Positions 1 to 12,800 of a stretch of DNA of 64,000 bases are shown in pieces. Source of the stretch: Apostichopus japonicus (taxonomy: Eukaryota > Echinodermata > Holothuroidea > Aspidochirotida > Stichopodidae); assembly GCF_037975245.1 (NCBI RefSeq), contig NC_092562.1, positions 27,581,554-27,645,553 on the forward strand, written 5' to 3'. A model generated the notes under the pieces. That model made no database searches. It was not told the origin of the DNA and saw only the letters and a program-made list of their open reading frames with translations. Numbering within the stretch: the stretch's first letter is position 1; each line of letters opens with the position of its first letter. Position numbers and translations under genes: made by a program.

Positions 1-762
1 TTTTCTTTTTATGAATTAAAGATAAAATATATAGTAAAAATTAGCATATATGGCAAAAATACATATGTATATAATAATAATCTAGAAGTAAGCAATCTAT
101 TTCAGGAGAAAAATGTTTTCATTTACATTTCAGGATCAAATATGTTTGTTTAAAAATTCATTTTGAAATAAAAATGCAACTCAAAAAGGTGCTTTACGTT
201 ATCAAGGTTTTAATCTATTCTTGGACAGTTGTTGAAACAGAAGCCAAGCTCTTTTTTATAAAGAACAATATGAAAGAACTGTTTTTAACTGAATTAACAG
301 CTACTGTTAGTACCAGAGTAAGAAACATGATTTATTCATGCACTAACTGATATTCGAATACCATATGGAATGCTGACAAACATCAAACACCAGGTACTAC
401 CGCACTGTAAAAGTCATAAAACACCATATTACATTGCAAATCCATTGAGACATTACCCTATAACACTCATTAATTTCAAAAGTTGAAGCTACTTGTTTCC
501 AATATATTTTCATGTAATCAAAGGTTTCTATTCTTTAAATGTATTTATCATGAGCATAAATTTACATTAACTAGTAGAAAGTTTAGCCTTTAGTATTTAA
601 TGTTAAAATTCCATTCTGGGTATCAGAAAAGCAAGCTTAAACCAAGAACCTTTCCCGATGTTCTTTGATTGATAGTTAACCTAAATGGTTACTATATAGA
701 CCAATGTATTCCCAGCTTCGCATGTAACTTTTACTAACTTGGTAAAGGTATGTCTGCTCTGC
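1..762 (-). other. 3' UTR and downstream flank of the RPTP gene
   Basis: AT-rich sequence after the stop codon with no open frame of note. It should contain the 3' UTR. Apart from the hexamer at 331-336, nothing recognisable was seen. Confidence 0.4.
331..336 (-). terminator. Candidate polyadenylation signal of the RPTP gene
   Basis: AATAAA on the minus strand about 430 nt after the stop codon. It is the first canonical hexamer I noticed downstream in the AT-rich region. No downstream GU-rich element was evaluated, so this is a weak call. Confidence 0.3.
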
Positions 763-831
763 TTAGATGTTGCCATATGTTGGCTCTGGTGAATCCACCT
801 TCAATAGGAGATGACAGAGATCGTAATCATC
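763..831 (-). CDS. RPTP exon 32: C-terminal exon ending in YGNI
   Basis: 69 nt including TAA (763-765), phase 0 in. After the acceptor (attctcag) it encodes [20 protein letters not shown] plus NI and a stop. It follows ...IPTQ of exon 31; PTP domains normally continue TQ-x-x-Y-x-[FL]-C/L-Y, so [10 protein letters not shown] is the expected last helix. The DIRS-like element lies between exons 31 and 32, which explains the 3.7-kb gap. Tyr1482 is in a Y-x-N motif at the extreme C terminus. Confidence 0.85.
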   Translation of the reverse strand, partial: DDYDLCHLLLKVDSPEPTYGNI

Positions 832-3800
832 CTGAGAATACAATTGCAACAGATACAACTATAACGTCCCATTAAAGAGAGAAACAACATATTGGTCTTC
901 CTTTGTAATCACTGCTTTTATTATGTACAAATAACCGTTTTGGAAAGGAACATACCTAATAGGCTAAATTCTACAAATCCACTAACCTGTAAAGGAAATG
1001 TATTAACCAAGCATTTACCTCATATACTTACGCTTTATACTATAATACTACCACCAAGTTGGTAAAGTCATTAAACGGATGGGTGGTGTGGCTACCATCC
1101 ATCCAGGCCGACTCCTTCCTCTTTAGGATCCACTTCCGTTACATGGCTAGTGTCAGCGAGAAGCTACTCAGCGAACAAGGTGAGGGTTGGTACATATAAC
1201 CAAGGCATAAGTAAGAAGGACAGGAGACCTTAGTAATAATATACGATCTTTTTAAGGAATTTATATACAGCTCACCTTACTGAGTTTGAGAATCATCTCT
1301 CTTGTATGTATGTATGTATTTTTTTTTTATTTGAGTAGGTTGCTCTCCATGCACTCCTGTCTTCAGACCGGGACCAATATTAGGGATAACGTTCACGTTG
1401 GTGTGTGTGGGTGCATGTGAAGAGATAACTATGGCTTCTCACTTTCCAAAGAGATGTTCCATAGTGGGGCTGGGTGGGTTAGCATATGTGAGGTAAGTGC
1501 GTGGTTACCAAAATCACAAACCAGGTAAGTAGTTTCGGGGAACTTATAACACACAATTACCTCATATAAATATGCATTCATACTAGCAATGTTGGGGAGG
1601 TCCTTCCCGAAACACTACTGCTCTACCAAAGGAGCCCTCTGCTGAAACTGTTTGGCAAGTAACATGACACAAAGGTGAGGGAGTTTTCCATGACGCAGCC
1701 TTTATGATTTCTTCCATTGAGATGTAAGACCTGGATATGGCGTTGGCCCCAACGTCATTAGCTGTTGCCAGTTTTTTGTCTGTTGAGTAGGACTTGATTA
1801 GATTGAAAATCCAACTCAACGGAGTCAGTTTGAGGTTGTGGTAAAGGAATATCTTGGTAGGATGAATGGCCTCTGTGGCGTACTGACTGGTTTAATTTTC
1901 TATAGGTACCACTTTAGTGCCCTGACTGGACAACAAAGTTTGCCTTCTGTCATGGACGATATAGAGGCTAGTGTTGGGAGGAAGATTTCCTCTGGGGTAA
2001 ATGAAGATGACTGGTTTGCCAGGAACTCTGGCTCAGGTGGTAGGTGTAATCCACCCGGTTCAAACCCAGTAAATCCCGGTTTGGTCGCCAAGACATATAG
2101 ACAGCTTCTTTGCTTTGCTGACGCCGATGTAACAATGAAAGATATCTAAAACGTGACAAATTCCCATGGTGTTAAGAACTGGTTCAATAAATGGTTTGCA
2201 AGTTTTTGAAGTATGTGGTTAATGGACCATGAAACAGTCAGTTTCTTGGATGGTGGACGACAACTGAACATGCCCTTCAAGACGGGCCAATATTTTGTTG
2301 TTGCCTACAGTTGTACCGTCTCAGTCCTTGTGAACTGCCGCTATGGCCAGTCTTTGCAGTTCTTTATTGTGCTAACTTGTTTTCCTTCATCAAAGAGTTG
2401 TGTGAAGAAGCCAGCAAATTCTATTGTAGAAGCTTCCATGGGATGGTGAGAGTTAGTGGCTGCTCACGAGAAGTACTTCTTCAATCTCGAGTCGTATATG
2501 CTAGTTGCAGAGACCCCTCGGGCATCTGCTGCCAAAGCAGTAATTTCCGGTGGAATTCTATCTGCTTCCATGTATCTCTGGAAATTTTCCACACTGAGAT
2601 GCAGACTGTGAAAGCCTCTTTAGTGAAGTCGGCATCTGATCTGGACTTGCTGGGGTCCTTCTCAGGATGTTTGAGTGGAAGATCTATGAGTAGATTCTAC
2701 AGTAGTGGGAAGCAAGTGTGCTTGTGCAACATGGAGCTATCAGTATCATGTCCCTGTATTTTCGTGTAGCCTCACTGGGACCTTGTGTAGAAAGCACCAT
2801 GGAAGGAACGCGTGAGTCAACAGTTCTGTCCAAGGAAATGAGAGTGTATGTGTTGCCCATGGTTCTAGATGAAGTGTGTAGAGCAGAACAACAGGAGCTT
2901 CTCGTAGTCTGAGGTTGCGAATAGATCCAGATATGGTCACCTGAATTGCCTCTGAATTGCCTGCTTGATGAAAAGTGTGGATGTCTATGTTGTGTTTGTC
3001 ACACAGTAGAAGGAGGATCCATGTTCTCTGACCTAATAAGTGAGACTTCTCTCTGCCTTGGTATTTGATATAAGCCACTGTCGCTGTGGTATCTGATCAA
3101 AGAGACTGTGTGGTTTTATGTAACAGTCTGCCCGAGGCAACGTGTCGCTTGGTCAACTAGGTGAGGAACGTTCATCGTATCCTTTGGATTGTACCACTGA
3201 AGGTGTATCTGTAGTGACTGCATCTGAGGGTTTGCACCTTGATAGGATTCCTATGTGGTCCGCCATCAGGCCAATCGGTTTGAGCCATGATCTCGCCGTT
3301 GAATGTTGTTCGGATAGAAAGTCCTTCGTAAAAAGTCACATGGCGTCTACCTTTCTTCTGTTGGGAGGACCCAGTCCCTTTTTAGATCTAGTAATGCTCC
3401 TAGCTACGTGAGGCCTTTGGGTTGGTGTTAGAGATGACTTACTTTCATTTATTATACAGCCTATGACCATTGAGGAAAAGAAAAGTCAAGTCTGTGTCTC
3501 TCTATGAGTCAGTCCTCTACCGATCTTTTGATGATAAACCAGTCGTCGGGGTCAATCCTGGGAGGGAACTCAGAACTGAGTTGCTAAGGACAATCCCAGC
3601 CAGGGACCTGTAACTTCGAAGGGGCCTTAAAGACATGTAAGGGTCTTCGCGGGGACATGAATAAACCTTGGGGAATTGAAAATAAATAGCAACACTAACG
3701 TATAGTGTGGGTGATAACTGAGAATTCTAACCCCAGATTTTTTTCTTCTATTTTCTAATTATGTACGTAGTCTGACCTAGAAATCGGTATATTTTCCTCC

Positions 3801-6800
3801 CAAAGCTTTAAGAAAACATCAATCATGCATCCAATCCTTATAGTAACACTTGAATCTGATCCATTAAACATCAAGGAGGGTTTAACGAATCGACCATCAG
3901 TGTACAATGAATCAATGTCAATTGAATCAAATGCCAACAAGCCAATATATAAGTATGGGAAATAGCGCTAGTAATTTAGCATATCCTAACATGCAATATG
4001 TATGGAGATAAAATATAAGGGCCCGAAATGACGTAAACAATGTTGGCTATAAAAGTCATTCAAAAAAAGAACACTTATACAAGAATGGTACTTAGCTAAA
4101 ACTGCACAAAAACGATGTAGGATTATGTTAGCCACATAGAAGGTAAGAATAAAAATTCCCCCGTGTCAAAGACTTATGTTATCAATACAATCAAAATTGG
4201 ACAAATTTGTACGCCCTTAATACCAATGGCCAAAAGAGGATGGAGGAGTTACGGCCTGGATGGACGGTAGCCACACCCACTGATTCACGACTTGACCAAT
4301 ATTAGCATAGTATTAGAGGATAACACATATGCAGATGAGGTAAGTCCATCTTAAATTTTAAAGTGCAGATATGTAGCTCAGAACTTCTATTAAAACCACT
4401 TTACTGTGTCATATAACAATTTCATGTCCTTAAGACTCTGCCCTCATTGACTATTATATATGAAGAGCCTATATACAGATACAACAGCACTGTGTGAAAT
4501 ACCTGTGTAGGGATAAAATGTTGGTTACTTCCTCTCAGTTGCCTGACTGTACTGAACACATCTACTCTATTCTCTAGTTTCAATCGTTCCATCTCTGATT
4601 TGGTTACAAGGAATATGCCAGTTCTGCCAACACCATCACTACAGAAAAGAGAAAAAATACAAATTTACTTCTTCACATGAGTTTCTTGATATTAAATTGC
4701 AATTATTATGGAAACAAATTTAAGTGTACTTATCATATGTAATGGATTACCGGATGCTTTAAGACCTCCCCTGCCTATAGCAAATACCGTCTGGGTTCCC
4801 TGTTTTTGGCTGACAACAGGGGAGTTTGAATATCTACTTCAGTGCCAGAGTTGGTAATGCTAACAATGGTGAATGCTCTGCAATAATTCATGATTAAACA
4901 CACAGTGTAATATTTCAGTGGTTAAGCCAAATTTGCCTTTACACAGGAAAGAAGGACTTGTTAACAAATAAGAATGCACCCATACTTTAAGTCCGCAAGG
5001 GCGATTACTTCCTTAGTGTGAACGCTTGCGTACCCGTACTTCAAGTCTTTATGCGTTTTTAAGAATAAACCTCCTTTCAGGGTTTCTTCAATCCCTTTTG
5101 GGTTCTTAATAAATGTAATTTGAATGGTCGCAAACTTGTGGTGACCCTAGATTTCAGGTTAAGTTATAGTATCCGCTCTATCCAGTTGAATTTTGGCGGG
5201 TATTTTGTAATGTACAGTAGGCATACGTTTTTTTGAAGAGGCAAAAATCGTTAATTTTTTGTTTATTTCGATGATTTTGGAATCAGTTGCTATGGCAGTT
5301 ACTAAAAGGCTAACACAATAACGTATTGCTTAGCCTACAATGGAGTTACTTTAGCGTAAGTATAGACCTTACAATTGGTCCTTATGCCTTTGATGTTGAA
5401 TTAGCCTGAAATACGATTATCAGCAGCAAAACCTGGGTTAACGTCTACTGGTATGTAGTGGTACAGATTGGTTTGAAATTTGAATATATACAGTATACTG
5501 TTTATGTGCAATGATTGAACGTTTGGGCGCAGTGATGTAAGGAGTAGTACGTACCACATTATTACAACACATGTGGCACGGCAAACCACAGAGAAATGTA
5601 AACAGCTGATATGAATTTTTCAGGCCTGCACAGTAAATTAATCTCGCAAGCGGACTTAATACGAAACTCACTCATTCTTAATTGTGAACACGTCATTTTC
5701 CTAATTGATAATCCTCCTCGCGGACTTAATATCAATAAAAGCCCTTGCTTTTTTTAATGTGAACAAGGCTGTAGGGCTGGCCATTAAAGCACTTGTGTTT
5801 ATAATCATTGGGTGGGGGATGGCGGGGGGGGGGGAGTCAGTTGATGCTATCAAGTAACAAATTATTAATGCTCAAATGACTTTAAGGAGGACGGTTTTTC
5901 TATAGTCAGACTTCACGGTCATGTGGCAGTTGAAACAAAATACAAAAGTAGAAGAAGACCAAAGAGAAACAATACTAATAGACGGTTAGCGATAAGTAGG
6001 TGAAGATATTTGAGTACCGTAAAATGCCATGAACAATATTCCTATAAAACAAGCAAAAACTTCAAACTTCTTTCTCAACTGCAAATTTGGTCTACTAATC
6101 AATTATGCCATTCATATTTCCACCAAAGATTTCATCAGTACTGAAATCAGCAAGTGATGTGTAGAAAGCAGCAAATCTGCAAGAGATTTTCATCAGGCAC
6201 ACGAAACAGAATTCAGCCCACAATCTTTCACTAATAGGATGTGCAAGCACTTAAGATGGTCTAACGATTGAGCACCCTATAGCCATTACAATGTTTCTCT
6301 ACGGCTCTAATAAGAAAGCTAATTTGAAACCCGATATTGGGTTAGCACTTGCGTTAGATCACATTGATGAAGTTCATCGCGAAACATTCAGATTGACAGA
6401 GGTGAAATTGAAGAGGTTCCTATCTTCAGTTTCCTGCATTTAATATTTCATAATCATCATTGACCTAGTCGTGTTGATTCTGTAACAGCTGTGCTGCATT
6501 AATATAGTTTCTGCCAAATATAATAAAACCCTGTAGAACAAGGAAACTGCCAACATTGGCTATGCTGTGCATCCTAATATGGAGAACAAGGAAGTATATA
6601 CCTAGAAGCGTATAAACTTGATACGCCCAAAACACCTTTGTAAATGACAAAACCACATGCATACAGGAAATGAGGAAGGTAACTGTATCAGTTCTCCATG
6701 GAAGTTCATCCCGGAAAACAAACATACCTTACTATATCATATGTCTTTGGCATTCAACATGGTCTCCACGAGGTAGTAAATTCTGCTCACATATTGCCAT

Positions 6801-9800
6801 ATTGTTATCGGGTAGGCTTATCCGATAGGTAAAATCAACGCAGGTTGGGAGCAAACTCTGCGATAACTGTATGGTCTTTGTATTATAAATAGCAAAGTTA
6901 AATCATGGCTAGGAGTACATAATACTTCTAAATAAAGATTGTCCACAATAAAAGTTCTGGCACTTGCTGAAGCCAAATGATGCCACACATGAAAACTTTG
7001 CCTGCTACATGCCATTTATAAAATAGTATGACAAAATGTTGTCATTTCGTGCCACATGTCTATTCAGGAAATGTGTTAGGATGCCTCTTCCCACCACAAT
7101 TCAAAAGTCATAGTGTCAATAAGGGATTGTAAAGAACAAGATCTCTTAACAAATTACTTCCTCAGATTTTGTCACAAGAAAGCCTTATGAGCACAACTAC
7201 AATCATAAGAATATGATTCTACAATAATTTTCTAGACATTATAATTACTTCTTTCCGCTTACTGGCTGACATGACATGTGACCATTCCTTGCAATCCATT
7301 ATATTCTTTCAATGTTGGATTGTAGTTTTGCCTAGCATTGACTAATTCCTAGCAACACAATATGATGAAACTGTATTAAGATGATCTCTGTTTCTAGGCA
7401 GCAGGGTTCAGTGTTATCTTTCAAGATCACCGATAAAGCAAAACACATGATATGTCGAATATCTGTGTATTTTTCTTATAATCTTCTAATAATGTAGAAA
7501 GAATATATTGCTTTACCTAGGCTGCCATGTTTGGTTTTTAAACTGTTTCAATCCTTCATACTTGACAATAGCTGAGAGCAATATTGCCCCAAATTCTAGG
7601 ATTGTGGAAGTTTTATTCAAAGACATGCGAAAGGCAGCTTTAAGCAATTTATTCCTAAACTAGCATGGGCAAATGAAATTCCAAATCTGTAAAACATTAC
7701 TCAGAGAATATTATGCGTTGTAAATTTCCAATCTTTTTACATATCTAGCATACTATGTGTCACTATATTATCCTTCTAATATTATGTAATACTTACATGC
7801 AGTGCACAACTGGAAGTCCTTTTGCTGCAATGCCATCTAGTAATGTATCCATTTCATAAATGAGTCTTGTGATATCAAAAAGGTTCTCCTCATCCCAAGA
7901 CTTCAATTGCATGTGATGGACTTTCATGACTCTCTGAACAGAAAGAACATGGGAACTACAACTGAGTGAAGAAGTTCTCCAAATGCATAACTGATTCTCA
8001 TAGTTTCCTAGAATTAATCTGAGAAATGTTCTTCACGGAAGAAGGGCAACAGGAGGGATGAGTTGGTATTACATGGGTTCTCTGGATTGATTTGGCTAGC
8101 TATTTAGTTCATAAACCATACATCAGAGGTGAAACTCTCAGGTTGCATTTTCTTCCAACACTCCTAAAAGTTAAATTACTGAAACCAACAGATGAGAGTT
8201 TTAGTTTCTGACAACCTAAATAAACACTGAATCCACTGCTACCGAGATACACTTGATTCTATAAATGGTACCCTTACTATCCTGGCTGCATAGCAACAAC
8301 CTGTTATTATTTATAAGGGGTGCGAACTTGTGTGCAGACCATTGACCTAATAACCGATGGGCATGACATTACATCAGTAATTGGCAAAATTTTCAAGTTT
8401 TAAGAAGTATGAAGAAGTGACTGAACATTTTTTGCCAACGTGCTATCGTTCTCCTTAATGTCATTCCTGAGGAATAGCCACATTCACAGGCCACCTGCTT
8501 TAAAAAACAAATCAATTCTTTTCCATCTTCTACGTGCAAGAATGCGCTGAAGCAAGTCAAACATCTTCAGCTTACTATTTCTTTATCATAGAGACCCAAC
8601 TTGAACTTTCCTCTCACTACAAAACTTTCTTTGATTTCTTGATTTTCAAGGAAAATTATTTTTTGAAGATATATATTTCCAAAAGCTAACTTTTCTCAGT
8701 CGAAGACTGTTTATGACTCAGATGTTGAGGATTAAATTAAAAGACTCATCTTCTCCATTCAAGAAGACTGCCCTATTCAATTTTCACGATAAACTTTGCT
8801 TTTGGTCACACATTTCAGAAAGCAGATTCATAGCTTTTTACTCTTATTAAATGGGAAATATGGATTCCTCAAAGATCTTACAAATAACTTAAACAATTTG
8901 AATGATTTAAGTGTACAAATAAACGCCACAAAGAATTGATATGTTCAGTTACCTTTTCATAACTGTGAGATATCTTAAACATTCTATGAACATAGAACCC
9001 TTTATTCTCTTGAAATGTCAGCTCCAACGTCATGTGACCAACTTCAAATGGACACGAGTCCGTCCAATACTGGCAGCAACTCTGTAAATGGAAAGATCAG
9101 AGTCAGAAACCATATGATGATTTAAAAACACAAAATAATTCACCACACTATGCTACAATATAAACTAATTCGCTTAGGTCAGCATTGATGTTCTTAATTA
9201 AAACTTTTATTTAGAATTCAAGCACAAATTAATGACAGGATTGACTCAACTAGAGTGAATCATACTGACATACCTGGAAAGAAGCAAACACATGTACAGA
9301 TAGACCAGGCTTTGAAACCAGTGACCTCGTCACATCAAAAGGTATCAACAGTGAACTATCAATAGTTCTAAACATTAAGGTCTTGGAGATTTATCAATAG
9401 TTCTAAGCAATAAGGTAACTACAGTTATTTGTTAATATTTCAATGTATTAAGGTAACTACAATGATTTGTTAAGATTTTTATGCATTCAGGTAACTACAG
9501 TGATTTGTCAATATTTCTAAGCATTCAGGTAACTACAGTGATTTGTCAATATTTCTATGCCTTAAGGTAACCATAGAGGTTTGTCAATATTTCTGAACCT
9601 TATGGTAACTATTTATGACATTTAGGTACCAATTAGACCACAGTCTTTACTGAAATCTTTACTGAAATCAACTGGAAGATTAAAACATAAACAAGTAAAG
9701 TGTTTGGTATCCAATCAATCCAACTAATCATACAAGCATGAGGCAATTAATAATGAAACCAAGGATCTTCACATCTATCAATACATGCACAAGAAGCCTA

Positions 9801-12800
9801 AATAACTAAAGACTTACCATAATAGTGTTCAATGAATACCATTCAGAAACTAAAATTTGCAAAAGAATTAGAAGTATTATTAAAATAAATCAAAAAATGA
9901 ATGCTTCTTGGAAAATAATATAAATCTAGCATCAACTGAGATATTTTTTTTCTACATGTCAGCAGAACATTGCAATGGTAAAAATAGAAACATGCAATAT
10001 AAAAATGGCTAGTATCCTCGGTCAATATCATAAACATATGTATTAAGCTCATAATTGACAAAATAATGTGACTAAAATAGCTGTTATCCTACACATTTTC
10101 ACCTCATGAGAAACTAACTACATCTGAACCATTCTGGAGATAGATGTTATTATGTATTTAAGCCCATGATTGATAAAAAAATGTTATTAAAATTGCTGTT
10201 ATACTACACATCTTCAACTAATGAGAAACTAATTACATCTGAGCCAATCTGGAGGAAGATGTAACTATGTATTTCAGCCCATGATTGACAAGATAAGGTT
10301 ATCTAAATGGCTATTCTCCTGCACGTTTTTACCTAATATGAAATTATCTACATCTGAGCCATTTTGGATATAGATATAGCATTTAAACACTTGAAATGAA
10401 CATACGTATCACGAAAGAAGAAATTCATCATGCACACGAGACCTTTCTAGTTTTCAGTTTTGTTTTTAATTTATGGAAAAAGTAATTGAACAAGCTGGCT
10501 GTGTCAAAAATTGCTGCATGGCTTTTAATACAAGTAATATGGTTAATAAACGACTTCCTATAACCAACTTTCATTCATCAGATCTATATTGTTTTTTTTG
10601 TAGGATAAGATAAGTTGTATAGATTTAGTTCCCATATTGTTAAGCGCATGATCTGTACTTTTTTCAATGAAAGTAAAGTTCATTCAGGGTACATTAGTAG
10701 CTGTGAAAAGGAAGCAGTGTTTCACATTTCACAGACAGAACAAACAACAAGACTCAATTTGAAGAACATCCACCATGAAACAACTATTACACACCATCAC
10801 ACACCATCTACTGTGGTCTACTTCCTGGGGTAATGAAGGGGTTACCCTGGCTAAAAAAAATAGATTACAATCCATCACAAACACCATGTACTTTGGTCTG
10901 ACTCCTGGGGTAATGAAGTTATTCCCTTGAGGAGACGAACCAGATTACCTTCTATCACATACCATCACACACCATATACTGTCGTCTACTTCCTGGGGTA
11001 ATGAAAAGGTCACCCTTGAGAAAATTAGAATACAGCCATCAGAAAAAAGACATCAGAAATATACTTTGATGATCACATTGAAATTTTATGCATGATTGAT
11101 AAAATGTCATACAAGAATGATAAAAGTCATGCATGAAATGACAAAAACTTTAACATTTTGTACATTCCAAGGCTTTTCTAATATGAAATGCTTATAAGTG
11201 ACATTTGCCAAATGATACAAATGATTATTATTCAAGGCTAATATTAACAAGAATAGCTTGCCATTTTTTAGGATACTTAGAGAAGTTAATTTACCTCATC
11301 GTTTGGATTCAGTGGGTTAAGCATTACAATTAGAGGGCACTTCCATCCATAGATCAGAGACCAAAAATCTTCGACAGTTGCCGGTAATGGAGACTGAGTT
11401 GCAATGAAGGCTTCTTTTTTGGTCAAGGACTGGATGAAATATGACAAATATAAGTAGTCAGTTTATGCCTCTTTTGAACAATAAAACATAATACAAGCTT
11501 GATAGAAGTTGTGGAATCAGAGATTAAAGAGGTCAGGTGAAATAAATTGAAGTACTATTGCAGCCACCAAATGTTGTGATTAGATGCTGAGGACCGTTTA
11601 CAGAATAATTAGAGCAATCCTGACAAAGATTGACTCTGCTATTAAATGAATAAAGCAGAGAGAGATTCCTAAAGTAAATCACACCGATCGCTGAAACATT
11701 CGTTGCATCCAACAAACAATTAACCCCTTAATTTTACTAGTGATTGATATTTACAATTTTTATATAAACAGCTAGCATTATGTTAAGTTAAAATTTCTTA
11801 ACTATGTGGGTAATCATTTTGACACTGATGAAGCCGGAAAATCATCAATGCTTATTGTTGATATATTAAATATTATTACAACATTTTAAATAACTTATTT
11901 AAAAGAACATTTTATCATCTCTACACACTCTAATTTTTCCATTTGTACCATTAAAATATCTTATTGTGAATTATTAAAATATAAAAAGAATCAAGATGAT
12001 AAAGCGATGAACAAGCAATTAATTGCAAGGAATTTTTACCGATGTGAAACAGGCATTAATGAAGTTACTTGACTGTGAATTGCTCTGGCTTTCAATGAAA
12101 GGACGCTTTGATTCAACTGCAAAAAAAAAAGAAGAAATGTAGCAATATGAATTATCATACATCATTACGTACGTTAAAGGATAACAAATGCAGAACTATT
12201 AAGAACTTAATTTTTGTTTCAACAGCAAAAGGAATATTTTGCTGTGAGTGATAATTTAGATAATGACAATGATACCATCAAAAGTACTTGACAACAGTGG
12301 TAGTGCCATAAAGTCAGCAACTTATAGCTCACATTGGTCAACCACTGGAGTCTTGAGTAACCTGGGTTCCTTGTATGCTGTTGTGACTGAGGTAATGATC
12401 AAAGGTTCACCTTAGAAGTCCTTAGCTATACAGATAGAGGTAACTGACAGAATAAGAGCTAAAGCAAGTATTTCTTGTGGCCAACATTTGTTAATATTAC
12501 TGCTATAACATAAAAACCCTTAAACAAGTATTCGGCAATGTAAAGTCTAAGCAGCTAGTAATAGATTGCTCTACAAATCACATATCATTGTACTATGTAC
12601 ATTGTTACTATGGTGTTACATATAATGCGATAAACCTTAGTACTACTTTCATGAGTATTTAAGCTATCTATCGTAACATATTTCTAAAGTTAAATATTTC
12701 TATTGGGATGTTTGTTGTACTAAAGCTACATCTGAAGCCTGCACCAGTGCCTTAATTGCTGGTGTCTTGTGGATGGAATATTGCATGTATGTTAGCCCTA

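Larger units (their letters stand above)
1019..4345 (-). mobile_element. Degenerate DIRS-like tyrosine-recombinase retrotransposon with inverted terminal repeats
   Basis: DIRS-like elements are retrotransposons that use a tyrosine recombinase instead of an integrase. The two ends are inverted repeats of roughly 110-120 bp (left about 1019-1135, right about 4230-4345), sharing for example GTGGCTACC then CCATCCAGGCCG. On the minus strand RNase H-like coding (about 3080-2890) precedes recombinase-like coding (about 2640-1583), the gene order of DIRS elements. Reading frames are broken by stops and shifts, and about 3.3 kb remain, less than a full element. It lies in the last intron of the RPTP gene, opposite to no other gene. 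No gag and little reverse transcriptase could be recognised. Confidence 0.75.

Noticed and set aside
3755-3990. Minus-strand frame [15 protein letters not shown]... behind an acceptor-like TTACTAG, as the RPTP terminal exon
   Set aside because: It lies inside the DIRS-like element, has no PTP-like last helix and no homology I recognise; exon 32 at 763-831 fits the D2 end and phase much better.
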